NCBI RefSeq assembly: GCF_047511655.1
Contig: NC_133390.1
Location: 159,461,583 to 159,525,582, forward strand
Length of the DNA: 64,000 nucleotides
Source of the DNA: Castor canadensis
Taxonomy: Eukaryota; Chordata; Mammalia; Rodentia; Castoridae
Direction of reading: 5' to 3'
The position numbers were made by a program, and so were the translations under genes. The notes beneath the pieces were generated by a model that saw only the letters and a program-made list of their open reading frames with translations, ran no database searches and was not told the origin of the DNA. Positions 28,441 to 43,400 of this stretch are shown here, piece by piece (the stretch's first letter is position 1; each line of letters starts with the position of its first letter).

Positions 28441-31400
28441 CTGTTATGGGAGAAAAAAAAAAAAAAAAAGATAATGTTGGGGTGAGGATCCTCACTTAGG
28501 AATCTTAATAATTCAGAAAAAGAGTCAAACTTACCAGCAAACCACCTGCCATGCAATGCATTGACGGCTGCAATAGCTGCAGCAATTGACGGGCACTTCA
28601 CATACACATTGCCCTAAAGTACAAAAAGAAATCAAATATAAAAGACACACCTATATACAACACTGACTCACAAGTCTATTCATGCCTAGGGATAACCTAA
28701 TACAAATAAAATGTTTGACATATTTCTTCCAATAATGAGTAAGCACAATTACAATTTTATTAAAAGATTAATATGCCCAGACTTGCCCTGTACTATCTTT
28801 TTGTTCATTTGTAAAGTTGTAAAACATATTGTATAGGATTTTATACAAGCATTACAGGAAACTGATCTGATCAACATGGGGAAATTTTCAGTTATTCTGA
28901 AATTGTCTTTATTTTGGAAGGTATATCCAAACAGTATGTTAAAGCTCCCTCCAGAAAAATCACTTAAGCTTGGGATGTTTGTACATGCCTGCAATCCCAG
29001 GTTAAGGCAAGAGGATTCAGAGTTGCAGGACAGGTTGGGTTATACAGCAAGCCCAAAGTGTGAAGATTAAGACTGAGAAAAAAGAAATAAATCCCTGTTT
29101 ATTTTAAAAGATCAAAATACCTGAGCTGAATTTTTATCCACATAAATATGAATAACACCTCCATGTTTATTGCATTCTTCAATCACATCATCCTTGATCT
29201 CTGTATCCCATCCAACTTCTTCTTCTCTGTAATGAAATATTAACCTCTATTAAAACTACTCGAGTGTTACATATTTTCTCAATTATTCAAAGAATTTCCA
29301 GTACATATGCTTTGGATTTTAAACATATATTAAAAGGATATAGAGTAAGAGGAGTTATGAAACATTGTTTCCACCTACTTTATGAATTATACTACATAAA
29401 ATTACCATTTAAATGGATTACTGTTAGTAAGACATGATGGCACTAATTTGTAATCCAAGCACTTGGGAGGTCAGGTAAAGAGTGTTCAAGGCCAGCATGG
29501 GCTACATAGCAAAACCCTGTCTCCTGCAGGGAAAAAAGGTTACTGGTATCTTCAATATTGCTGGCAGTACTGCTTCTCCCCTCCCCATCCCTCCCACCCC
29601 CATAGATGAAAATCTTCTAAATTTAGACAATACTGATCATCACATTATCAATTCATGTATCATTATTTGTGCATATACTCAGAACTACTGAAAGCATCAA
29701 TGTACTGAAAGGTGAATGTTGTGATATGTGGATATCACAATAAAGCAAGAATAAAGATGGTTACAACTATGATAATTTTCTAACATTGCTAGTGATAAAA
29801 TACTGTTCTTTTAAAATAGTTTCAATAAATACATGCTTTAGAATGGGCAAAGCCCTTGGAATAATCCTCAGCACTGAAAGGAAAACTGTGAATTCACATC
29901 ATGCATTAATCAAAGGAACAAAAACTCAAGTTAAAAGTATAAAGCCTAAGACGGCAAACTGCTGATAGAATAAATGCTGATACAAAATTCTTAGAAAACT
30001 GTATTAAAAACAAACTTCCTTAATTAAAAGTCATTCCAATTTTACGTAAAAATGTTCAAAATTGTTGGACAATTTCAATTATGAAACGTTAATATTTGTT
30101 AACTTACAAGTTGAATATTAGTATTTTTAAATGTGGCAAAAGCATACTTACGTTTGAGGGTTAAACATGTTAGAGAGCTGGAAACACTGTGTTGCAAGTG
30201 GTTGAACAGATGCAGCTGCAGCTAAAGCTGAAGCTGAAAAAAAATAAGAGAGAAAAGTTAGTTTCATGGAAAATACAGAGTATCCCTGACAAAACGAACA
30301 AACAAAAAAGCCACCCTAGTGTTTAGGGGGAGTCACGCACTTCACAAATTTACCTTCTTTAATACTAAGGTTCAATAATTACCTCACTATTTTCACAGTA
30401 CTACACTGTTGTTAAGCAAACTGACTATTAAAAAAATCATCTCTCAAGTATTTACAATACCTAAGACAATGTAAACACTACGTAGATAAGTTTGTATCTT
30501 GTTTAAATAATAATAAAGTGGGAAAATTGTATGTATATGTCTGGAACACATGCAATATTTCAACCCAAAAATTTCAATCTGTAAAAAGAATCCTCAGATA
30601 TACAATCTGTGGGCAAAGAGAGCTAACTATCATATTTTAATTGCCACAATACTGAGGCAAATATTTTAAAAGACAATCAGGAATGGAGGCATGGTTCAAG
30701 TGGTAGGTAAGAGTGTCTGCCTCATAAGCACAAACTGAGTGCAAACAACAGTAACGTCAAAAAAGAAAAAATAAGACACAATCAGTACCGTTTTTATGAG
30801 GGAGGTTTTAGACTTAAGGTGTGATCTAAATCAATTTCATCAGTAATAATGTCAATATAAACCAATCTATAAAAAGACAAATGATAAAATCAAAGATTGA
30901 CTTTATAGAACATGTGGAGTTTATAGAACATGTGGAGTTTATACTGGAATGAGGGGAATGATAAAAATATAACTCTTTGCCCCTGAATATATACTTTCCT
31001 TGAAAGGATGAATCTCAGTAGCAGTATTTTAAAAAACAAAGTGAATAAAGTAAAAAATTAAAAATGCTCCTAAGAAAATAAGCCAAGTTTGGATTTTAAT
31101 GATTGTCTCTATCTTTGTACAATAGTAAAAACACTGAAATGAAAAGCTTGTCTGTAACAGTTACAATTATAACTACCAACACCATGTTCAAATTTAAAAC
31201 ACAACTGGTTGAAATTTAAAGCACTTTCAAAGACAGCTGCTTGAATGTTTATATGAGATTTACAAAAATATTACCATTAGCTGTTACAAAACTCACCGTA
31301 ATCATATTATCTGACCAAATTTCATTCCAATGCAAAAACAAACAAAGCTAAGGATAAAACAATGCATTAAAAAATTATGGCAATTAAAATGAACAATCAC

Positions 31401-34400
31401 CTGAGGAAGGTACCAGAAATATTCCACTGAAAAAAATTAGGGCTATACATAAAATACATCTTTTAAAAGAATGACTGTGTGATAAAATTACAATTAGTTT
31501 GGTGCAGCTAAATAAAAAATGTTGAAATTAATGTCAAATTCTACTGGGCAAAGTACCCAGGATAGCAGTACATGCTATTAGGCCCAGACTCTCAGGAGAC
31601 TGAAGTTAAAGAATCGCTTGAGCTGAAGGCCAGGCTTGGCAACATAACAAAATCACAGATCAAGAACTGAAAAAAAATTTATACTGGGTGCTGATGGCTC
31701 ATGCCTGTAATCCTAGCTTCTGAATGGAAGGATCACAAATGGAAACCAACCTCAGCAAATAGTTCATGAGAACCCCATTTCCAAAATAACCAGAGCAAAA
31801 TGGACTGATGGTGTGGCTCAAGCAGTAGAGCGCTTTGCAAGTAAAAAGCCCTGACTTCAACTCACAGTACTACAAAATAAATGAGTCAAAAGTATTTGTA
31901 TTAAAATTTTTTTAAAAATGAAGATTAATCGTAGTTTATCATAAAACAAATGTAGGAATGCTAGGTAGAACCAGATAGCCTTAACAAAACAGTTGTGGAG
32001 GACTTGACTTTTCCATGATCTCACATCTGCTATTTCAAACTTTGAATAATCAAAATATTGTGAAAATTTGTAAAGGGTTAGAGAAGGCTGAAACAGTAGA
32101 ATGCCTGCCCTAGCAAGTGCGTTTGAGTTCAGATCACATTTCTGGAAAAGAAAATTTACTATAGACACATTCTAGTTCAACCTAGAACACAGAACACAAT
32201 GAATATAATGGAAATATTCTCTATTCTACTTGTAAACAAAACAACACAAACTACAACTCTTTTCTCAAGAAACTTAAAATATATTTAAATTTTAAATTTA
32301 TCAAAGAACATGGCAGACATTTTTCATTCTGATAAACATTGAGCATTTAAATATTGAAAGACGACACCAATTTTGAAGAACAAAATGTTCATCATTAAGT
32401 GGTAGAGATTTGATAACTGAAAACAAATCATTACCTACATTATAGTTTCAATATGCATGCAATTTAAGTCAATATGAAGTAGGTGCCTAGCCATTGGCTT
32501 GTTACAAGCTAATAAAAACCATTAACATGAGAGTAACATCTCTTAACAAAGAGTGTGGGCTGGGAGTGTGGCTCAAATGGTAGGCACCAGCTTCACAAGT
32601 GAGAAGCCCTGAGATCAAACCACAGTACTAATGAAATCCGTTCACAGATGTCATGTTCTGAAAGCCGTATCTACTAAAATAGATTTTCATTCCTTTTATA
32701 TAGAACTTCATTAACACTCAGAACACAGGCCAGAATAAAATTAAGTATGAGGCTGAGTTTTTTTAAGGGCCAGTATGTATTGGCATACTGGGTCAGCCTT
32801 ATAAAACTGAGCTACACCCCTATCCCAAGAAAACTAAAGCAAACATAAACACAACCACTTTCATATTCTTTGTCCACTATAATGCACTGGGTATGGTCTT
32901 CTGAAATACATAGCTTACTATGTATATACCACTGTGTATCATTTTTGCAAAAACAGATCCAAATTATGTAACAAACATGAAATAAACTATGTCCTACTAC
33001 ATTATTTAATTTTATTTCAAAGAAAAAAGAATTATAAACAGTTGAACTCACCTTCAGTCTGTTGGGAAAGTCGTGTTTGCAAATCTATAACAAAAGAGAA
33101 TTCTACAGCTCAGTGCAGGAACAATGAAGAGCCTCAACTAACAGGGTAAATGTCAGGAGAGCATTAATAAAAGAGGACTAAAGCAGCAGGGTTTGTTAAA
33201 ATAAACTTAGTAAAACCTGGCAGCAAAACCTCCTTCCCCATTCCTCATTGACAAGGCTTTGGGGCCTTTTGTCTCTTGCCTAGAAAATGTATGCCTCTCT
33301 TCCTATGCTGACTACTCTTTCATATGTCATACACCTTCAACTATACTACTCTTCAGATGGGAATAATGGGAAATGGGGAAAGGGGAGCACACCGGTCAGA
33401 AAATGTGTGAAAAACCCTGATCTTGAGAATTCAATTCCAAGTACTTGGGAAATTTGAGTACTTTTAAAAAATTATTGGCATTAAGCATCTAATACTCTAA
33501 AAGGTTATAGTGATAAAACTGGGAACACTACAACAGCTGTAAACATGTTCAGTATCTCCCAACTTAGTATGAACATCACCACTGGGAACGACATTATTCT
33601 AACAATATGCAACTATTTTGTAAATGCTTATCAGAATTAACTTGTCAAGTCTAACACAGATGAAAATCTGACTAAGATTAAAGTTTCCTGGCCTAATAAG
33701 AAAATTTGATTAAGGCAGGAAATCTACAGTGTTTCATTATAATGTAAGAAGTAACTTAAAAAAGGTAGAATATAAACCTGTACTAACTGTAAAATAAAGG
33801 ACTTGCATAGATTCCAGTAACAATTTTCATCAAAATGTGGTTCAAAAGCAACACTTTATTAAATCCATATGTACTTTTTTTTGCTAGGGACAGAAAATGA
33901 TCATAAATGTGGAGGGATCAGAAGCCCAAGCACGCCTGGTTAGAATACCTGGGTCCTAGGTGCTCAAAATTGGCATCTTACGGAGCCGAAGAAATGTAAG
34001 TGGTATATACTGAAGGAACTTGAAGATATGAACATTGTCAATAAAGTTTAAATAATAACAATGTCTTTTATTCCTAAAATGGGAAAAAATGTATTAGGTA
34101 TCAGGAAGCCATTCTATTAAGTATATATGTCAATCCCAATTGTAGCTTCAAAAAATGATTTTTAAAACCATTTCTGACAAATTAGGGAAGAAAAGCATGG
34201 GTTTCATAAAGATAAGGATTCTTATGGGCCTGAAAAAAGGCATATTAAAATACCAAAATAACATGGATACATAGTAATAACTCAACTTGTGACAAAAATC
34301 TTATACGACAGTAAATACTGAGCTATTTAACTTCAAAAAGGAGGATGACTGCCTGGACAAAAACATCCAGTGAAAATATTTACCTAAAAATTAAGTCAAA

Positions 34401-37400
34401 AAAACAAAGTGATGATCATTAACTCAAGTAGGAATTCATGAGACGTCTTAAAAAAAAAAGCAACCTTTAAAATCATGTCAATGAACACCAGAAAAGTGCA
34501 GAGAACTGAGTTGTGTCTGTATCCGTACCTACATAAACCTTTAGATGATCACCATCAACCAACTTTAAACTACACAGTGAATAGGAGGCACATTCATATA
34601 CAATGGGAGAAATAATTCATGGTAGTGCTAATTCTTAGCACTGAAAAAGTCTCAATTAGCTGAAGATACTGTTTATGAAGAGCTAACGAATCTCTACTAC
34701 AACATCCAAGATATAAAACTGATGGTTTAGAAACGAATCCCAGGAAGGAAGGAACCTTTCACTAATCTCTAGTGGAGTACTCAGAATATGCTTAACAATC
34801 AAACATTTTCTAAATTATCAAACAATGACCTGAACAACGGGGAAGCAGCCAAAGACGACAATATTAAGGTAAAACAACTTTTAAGCTGAACAATAGGAAA
34901 CATTTCTGGAAGTGAAGATTTTATATAAACACTTTAATTATAGTGAGTGTCATTCTATGAGCACTAATGCACTAAAATAAACTGCATAGCTAGTATTTAT
35001 TTTAGTAAGTGAAAAATAATTTGGTTAAATCAAAAGAATACAGAAGAGGTACTTGGGGAGTCATCAAATAACTGGTAAATATAGAAACACCCCAGAGGTG
35101 TTTTTCCTTCTCATAAGAATACAATGGCACTGGTAGAGCAGTTCAAGTGGTAGAGTGCCTACCTAGTAAGCATTGAAGCCCTGAATTCAAACGCCCCTAC
35201 CACCATAAAAAGGTTATGTGGTTGTCAAGAGGAATTCTGACATAGCTGATATTATGTATCAGACTTAAGGTCAGACATATACTGACAAAAAAAAAAAAAA
35301 AAAAAAAAAATCAAAGGCAGATTCTTGGAAAGTATGTATTTTTGATATCCAGTAAGGAAAACAATGACAACTCTCCTAATAAGATACAAACATAAATAAT
35401 CCTCTCCTTTAATTAAATGAGTTTCATATCTAAACCAATCATTAAGCAAGTATATTAAACCTTTTTGTATATGTAGATTATTACTATGGTCTTATATATT
35501 ATCTCAGTTACAGAATACAATGTTGTAGGTAAGATGAAAGGATCACTTTGGAATAGAAACTGCCATACTTTTCTGGCAAAAGAATTTACTGTCATCCAAA
35601 GTCCAACAAACCAATGGTTAATCTTTATATTCTAAAAGATATGTCCTTGCATTTAAAAATGCTAAACTGAACCTAGGTCCTAGATTTAGACCAGAGAAAA
35701 AAGTATTAATTTAAGGCAACTTAAATTCGGTTCAATGAACCGAAACCTGTTACCTAACTCCGAAAAATTCAATTTTCCTGCCCACTCCTAGAACTTCATT
35801 CTCCAACTCAAAATTTCATGTGTTGTTTATGGCAGCAGTTTTCTCTGTACTCTTCTTATTAGAGTTAATTTTAATAAAGCTTGATTTAAGGGTCTGTGGG
35901 TGTTTTCTGAATTTATAAATTATAAACAACGTAAACATAATCATCAATAGTATTTAAAGATATAAACTTCTGTCAATTTCAACTGAAACTGGGGTATGTT
36001 TCAACAATATCCTGACAGCTGATTAAGATTAGTGCGTAATTCTAGTCAAAATCTACATTTCCTTACATGAATTCTAGAAATTTATATGCTAAAAGTACTT
36101 GGTGAATTGAATTCTCAGTTAGTCCTTTTAAGTACAAAAATTTGGCATATTTTCGAATTAGATGAAAAAAACAATGATTTCAAATTAGAAAAGATTCAAT
36201 TCCTACCTGCCACAGCACCAAATGCCAAAGAGCCACTCATTTGTAAAGCCTGTTGTGCTGCTGGAGGAATCTGCAAACCAGTACCTATAAAAGAATAAAG
36301 TCCTTAATAAGGACTTATTAAGTCTTAAGTCCTTAATATGTTAAGAAGAAACTATGTTTTCTAGAATTTGTACTACCATGATTGCCTCACTACAATTTAC
36401 AGAGAACAAACACAAGTGTAATAGTTGCAATTAGTTTATTCCCATATACAGTAAAAATACAGAAAACAAAAAACAATTACCTCATGCTGTAATACTTAAT
36501 GTGCACTATAATACTTTCAATTACAGCTTTTAGCACCAGGAACTTCATTTATGAAGCTACCTGTGCTGCCCAAAGATAATACCAACTCCAAAAAATCATT
36601 TTCCCATTTCTTATGTTTGCATGGTTACCTTTTTTTCACCACTATACCCACAATAAATCTTCATTAACAATAGGAAAAACTTACCCTCTGCAAGTCTTGC
36701 CATCAGTTGGAGACGACCAGTTGTTCCCAAGTCAATTCCAGTCCTTTCCAGTTCATCACTGTCTAAAAATGAACTAGCGCTAGAAGCATCAGTACGTTCA
36801 GTAACATGACCAACTTTCATTGGCCTTCCTGCTAGTTCAAATCCATTAAGTTGTTCCAAAGCCTTTTTGGCACATTCTGAGTCGGAAAACTACGAAGGAA
36901 GGTAATGTTACAATACATTACTTATGTGGCTATACAGCAAGAAAATATTTACTTTTCAAGTTTAGGTTATTCAATAACTACTGTATACATGAGAGTAGAA
37001 ATTTCATAGTATAGATAACATAGTCCTGCTCATGATGAAACAACGTCAAACTCTTAAGGTTGCTGTGGTGCCTCACAACCCACAATCCCAAACACAGGAA
37101 GCAGTCAAAAACACAGCACCCTACCTGAAAAATAACTAAAGCAAAAAGGACAAAGGGCATGGCTCAAATGGTAGACAGCCAAAAAAATAAAAAATCATAA
37201 ATCCATGCAAATTGAAAATGTGTTTATTGGTAGTATAAATGAAATGCTTTTAAGAAAAGAGATCTTCATAATAAAATGGAAAGAGTAATTTTTTCTTTTC
37301 TTTTTTTTGGTGATACCTCCATGCTTCAATATGCAAATAGCTTTTTAAATATTGAAATCCTTCAGAATGTGATAGGATAAATTACAATTGCGGTTCACAA

Positions 37401-40400
37401 CTGTAACAGGCAAAGACTGGGGGAGCGGGGGGGGGGGGATCACCAGCCCTAGGCAAATAGTTCACAAGACTATCTCAAAAACCCCAGCACAAAAAAGGGT
37501 TGTTAGAGTGGTTCAAGGGGTAGAGCACCTGGCTAGCAAGCACGAAGACCAGTACTACTAAACAGGGGGCAGGGGGCAGAAACTTAAGAAATGTTTCAAT
37601 TACATAAAGAACTGGTTAAACAAGCTGACCATATATAAGCACTAGACACAGAACAAGCTAACAGAAAATAAGCAAACTTTAAGATGTGGTGGACATTTAT
37701 TACATGACAGACTGTTTCCAAAAAGAAGCTATTAACTGCAAAGTTAACCACCTGAAAACATTAACCATTCCTTATTCCCAAAAATTAGTAACCAATTTAC
37801 ATTTATATTAAGACCTATATAATGTTAACCATGGCTATTACTTACTGTAATAAATCCATATCCCTTAGATCGACCTGTTTCACTATCCATCATGAGCTGG
37901 ATACTTTCAATCTAAAATCAAAAGACATAATTATAAGTGAAAGTGAGACATAGTTTGAAAAATCTAAAAGAATGGCTTCCCCTTAAATAGAATGGAAATC
38001 TAATCATAATCCTTCATTCCAAAATCATCTTCTGCCAGTCTAGAATCTTAAAGAAGTAGAGTCAGAGTTATCTGTGCCCAGGGCAGGTGGGGAGGCTGGA
38101 TAGGGCACCCCAGGGACTACCTGGAATAATAGGAATTGGAACCTGGGGAGCTACTGGAACCCAAAGAGAAGCCACCACAGCTCCCCCTCCTTTGCCTTTT
38201 TTTCTATTTGGAGGGAATGGAAGGAAGTGGGAGCAGGGAGATGCACTTTATTTTTTTTTTAATACATGTCATGAATAAAATTGTTTTTGAAAACAAAAAA
38301 GAAAGTAGAGCCAGAAAAATACTGAATTCGGATTTTCTTAGTAGCTTATGTGTAACTAAGGATAGAAAACATGGCTTATCAGTCAATGAAGCACTGGGTT
38401 CATTCCCGGGACAAAATAGGTAAGTCTTTTGACTCAAAAACAAACCACTGCTAATGGGGGAATGGCTTAAAATAGTAGAGCACCTGCTGGCAGCAACACA
38501 AAGAAAAACTGCAATACTGAAAATGAGAAGCCATCTGTAAAATACAATCAGGACTTAAAAGCACAATTAAGCCAGGGGCTGATGGGCCAGGGTTCAAAGC
38601 CAGCTAAGTCAAATAGTTTGTGAGACCCTATCTCAAAAATATCCATCACAAAAAGGTCTGTCGGTGTGGCTCAAGGTGAAGGCCCTGAGTTCAAACCCCA
38701 GTACCACACACAAAAAAAGCAACATCTTTGTGGATAAGCACCTGCATTCCCAGCCACTTCAACAGTTTCTCTATCTTCAAATACATATTTAGGTTATCTA
38801 AATTGCTACAAAATTCTTATTAATCCTCTAGGAATATAAACTAAATACATATCCAAAACTTAGTATGCATTAATGTTTGGGTCAAGTACTTGATGAAAGA
38901 CAGATGCTAGTGGCTCACAACTGTAATCCTAGTTACTCAGGAGGCAGAGATCAGGAGGATCACAGTTCAAAGTTAGCTGGGGCAAATAGTTCTCAAGACC
39001 CTATCTCAAAAATAGCCATCATCAAAAAGGGCTGGTGGAGTGGCTCAAGCTGTAAGAAAGCCTGTCTAGTGAACTGTGAAGCCCTGATACCAAAACGCCA
39101 GTGCTGCCAAAAATGGGGGGGAAGGGGCAGAATAGGGCCTTAGTAAAGATCCACGGAAGAATTTGGACTTACCCTTCCAAAAGGCTCAAAGATGCCCCGA
39201 AGCATATCCTCAGTTATGTTAAAGTGTAATGAGCCCACATAAAGCCGCATAGGTCCAGCACTCCCCTTTTGTAAATTGTTTGCCATTGCTGCAGCTCTGT
39301 TTTTTTCTGCCTGCAAGTAAAATAACACAAAAAAAATCCACATAATAACCAGCTGGTTAAACATACTCAGATTTGCTCCATGACAACTTACATTAAACGT
39401 GGATAAATAACATTATGTTATGTGATTGAGTCTGAACAAAGAACCAGTGCTCTATGAATTCATTTATATGAGACATCTAGAATAAGTAATATTCAGATAC
39501 AGAAAGTAGTTTAGGTTACTGTGATCTAGGAAAAGGTAGAACATGTAATTATGGCTTACTGGGTAGTTTGTTTGAAATCAGAGAAAAGTTCTGTAGATGG
39601 ACATTGGTCACAGTTATACAACATTTTTAATAGAACTGATTTTTTTAGACACTGAATTATGCATTTAAAAATGGCTGAAATACATTATACTTTTTGGGGG
39701 GATGGAGCTGGGGTTTGAACTCTGTCACTTTACTGCTGAGTCATAACCTCTGAGAAGTGTATCGAAGTCATATATAGAGAAATCATACACTATTAGTGAT
39801 CAACCATAAAACTGAAACAGAAGATAGTCTCTAAATTAGATTATATCGTCTCTAAATTAGATTATATCATCTTCCAAGGCATGTTAGAGCTGGTAACCCT
39901 TTAAAGTACTTGGATCTTGGGAACTATTTGCCTAGATTGGCTTTGAGCTGCCATCCTCCTGATTTCTGCCTCCTGAGTGGCTAGGACTACAGGCATGAGC
40001 CACCAGTGCCCAGCAGAGCTACTGATTTTGTGAGCTGATTTTATATCCTGTTACATTGAGGCTTATCATATTTAGAAGTTATGTGATGGAATTTTTGGGT
40101 TCGTTATGTATAGAAACATATCTGCAAATAAGGATAATTCAACTTCTTCCCTTCGGCATCAAAAGGTACTTGGGTTTTGAATGCAGGGCCTAAAACTTGC
40201 TAGGCAAGTACTCTCAAACATGTTAACTGTAATTTTTGTGGATAGACTCTCACATTTTGCACGCTGCTGGCCTCAGAGTTCCTATTTATGCATCCCAGAA
40301 ACTGGGAAGACAGGTGTATGCTACCGCCCCCTGGGCAATCTACTCCAGGAGGATCTTGGTTCAGAACCAGCCTTGGTAAATAGCTCATGAGACCATCTCA

Positions 40401-43400
40401 AAAAACCAGCCACAAAAAATCACTGGTGGAGTGGCTCAAGGTATAGGCTTGAGTTCAAACCCCCCAGTACTGCAAAAATCAATCAATCAATCAATCAATA
40501 GGAATGGGATGGTATTAGGTTTATCAGAATCATAGCAAAGTAAACCAAAAAAGAAAATTTCATTTAAAGTAGTAAATAATTAATATAATAAACCATGGGA
40601 CACTAAAATATACAAAAGAAAAAATCAGGAGCTCCTAGTCCTACCAATGACACCAAATTCTTTTTTGGTTTGGTGGCTCAACATTCAGGACCTCATGCTC
40701 TACCATTCAAATGACTTCACCGCCCAAAAAATTCGTAACCAAGAAAAAAAAATTACCTGTGATGCCTGTACTATGATTGGCACTCCTAAAACTCGCTGAC
40801 CGGTCAATCCTATCGCTAGAGGCACTGAGCTAACATCCACAAACTCCACATATGCAATTCCTTTGGAGCGTCGTGAATTTCTATCAGAAATCATTCTCAC
40901 ATCTCGAACCTACAAAGAAAATAAACATTTAACAACAGTAGCATGTGCAGTAATCCACTGTAAGCCACAGCAACATTACTATTTCAAATACAACAAATAT
41001 AGCAAAGATGCAAAGGAAAAAACTAAAGACGTTTTTTAATAAAAGGTAAATGCTTAGGACGATTTCTATATTCCACTTTATTTTTTGATTCTAGGGCTTA
41101 AACTCACAGCCCACATGCACACTAATCACAGGTTCTATTACTGAGTTACATCCCCAGCCCTTCTGTATCACAAATGTTGCTATTTTTTTTAAATATTATT
41201 TTCAACAGCAGGCTCTAGATGTATCACCCAGGCTGCCTTTAAAATTCTTGGGCTCAAGCAATCCTCCTGCCTTAACTTCCAGAGTAGCTGGGACTATCTG
41301 CACGCACCACAGTCGACAGATCACATTTCTGGTCCAAAGATCTCAAATTTTGTGCCTGGGTTGGCCTCCAAATCTATCTCCTGTGTTTAGCCAACCTGGT
41401 CTGGCTCATGATACTGATTAATTCTTAAAACAATGTAACTTCCACATATTTCACCTCCCCAAATTAGCTCTCACCTTTCCTACTGTAGAGAAAAACTCTT
41501 CCAAATCCCTTGGTCGAATTCTTGCTGCCAGCTGCATACAGAAAACTGTCCTTGCATCTCTTTCTTCAGGAGTTAGATTGTCAATAGGTTCCCTAATAGG
41601 AATAAAGAATACAGAATTAAACTTTTTAAACATAGTTTTTTTGGGGGGTGGGAGGAAGGAAGGATGTACTATGGTCAAACTCAGGGCTTTGCATTTGGTA
41701 GGCAGGCACTATACCGTTTTAAATTACATTTTTGGGCTGGTAAAGTAGCCCAAGTGGTAACCACCTGCCTAGAAAGCCTAAGTTCAAAGCCCAGTACAAC
41801 CAAATAAATAAACAAAAATGAAATGCATTTTTGAAAACATAGTGTTTACCAAAACTAATTTGTCACCAAATCCATACCAGCTTTTACTAAAATTTACTTA
41901 TACAAAATATGTCAGTGAAGCAACTCAGTATGACCCAATTCCTTCACCAGACTTAAATGTTTACTTCTTCTAATCACATTTTGCATGCTATCAGGAAAAT
42001 AGACCATTGGTCTTATTAATCTTCAAAGTGGTTACTTCTCTGTATTAACATAGCAATCAGAAGATTGAGTTATTTTTGGCTGTTCTTGTCACTGGTGTTT
42101 CAAGTCAGGACCTCATGCTCGCTAAACAGGCATTCTACCACTTGAGCCACTCCATGAGCCCTTTTGTTTTGATGGCTTTTCTGAGATGTGGTCATGAGAA
42201 CTATGTGCCCGGTGCTGGCTTTAAATCAGAATATGATTGATCTGTGACTCTGCATAGCTAGAATTACTGGCCTCATCTACTGGTGCCAAGTGAAAGTCTG
42301 AATTTTATTGACAGTCTAAAATTTTGTCCAAAATCTGTGTAATGGTTGCTTCCCCACTATGAAACCCTAATGTGAAATGAAATTTGGAAATCATAAACTT
42401 GAACCCTAAATAAAACTACTTCTGGTTTATTTTACAATGGAAGACCCTCCAACCCCCAAAAAGTGAGCTAGTTGTTTACATCTGAATTAGAGAAATCTTA
42501 AAAAAGTCTTTTTCAGGGTTCTATGCTTGCTAGACATATGCTCCAATGCTTGAACCATACACAGGACACTTTTTTTTTTTTTAAAGCTTTCTATGTAACC
42601 TGGATGAAATAGGGATTTTTTTTGGGCTGCTGTGGCTTGAACTCAGGGCCTACACCTTGAGCCACTCTACCAGCCCTATTTAATGTTGGCTTTTTCAAGA
42701 TAGATTCTCTCAAACTATTTGCCCAGACTGGCTTCAAATCAAGATCCTCATCTCTGACTCCTGAGTAGGCAGTATTAAAGGTGTGAAGCCACGAGCATTG
42801 GTGAGATGGGGTTTTGAGGACTTTTAACACTTGTGGCCAAGAGCAATCTCTCTGATACAAGCCTCCCAGATAGCTAAGAATGACCCACAACAATATTTAT
42901 TTATTTTTTGTGACAGAACTCCCTGTGTAGCCCAGACTAGCTTAGAACTTAGTGCTAGTATTACAATTGGGAGCCACTGTGCTCGGCTTTTGCTTTGCTT
43001 TTTAAAGAGTTTTTCAAGACACGGTCTCAACGTATAGGCCATACTGTTATTAAACTCCCTCCCAATACTACTGCATCCTTTTAACAACTGCTGAGATTAC
43101 AGGTGACTTGATACTTCTTTTGGGCAGGATTTGGGATTGAACTCGGGGCTTCCCACTCGCAAAGCAAGCACTCTATTGCTTGAGCCATGCCTCCAAGCTC
43201 ATTTTAATCTGGTTATTTTGGTGATGGGGTCCCTCAAACTATTTGCCCAGACTAGTCTCAAACCAAGGTAATTCTGATCCAAGTCTTCCAAGTAGTGAGT
43301 ATTACAGGCATGATAGTGGGGCTTCAACACAGGGCCTACACCTTAAGCCACTCCCCCCACCCCCTTTATAATGTTAGGTATTTTCCAGATAGGGTCTCGA

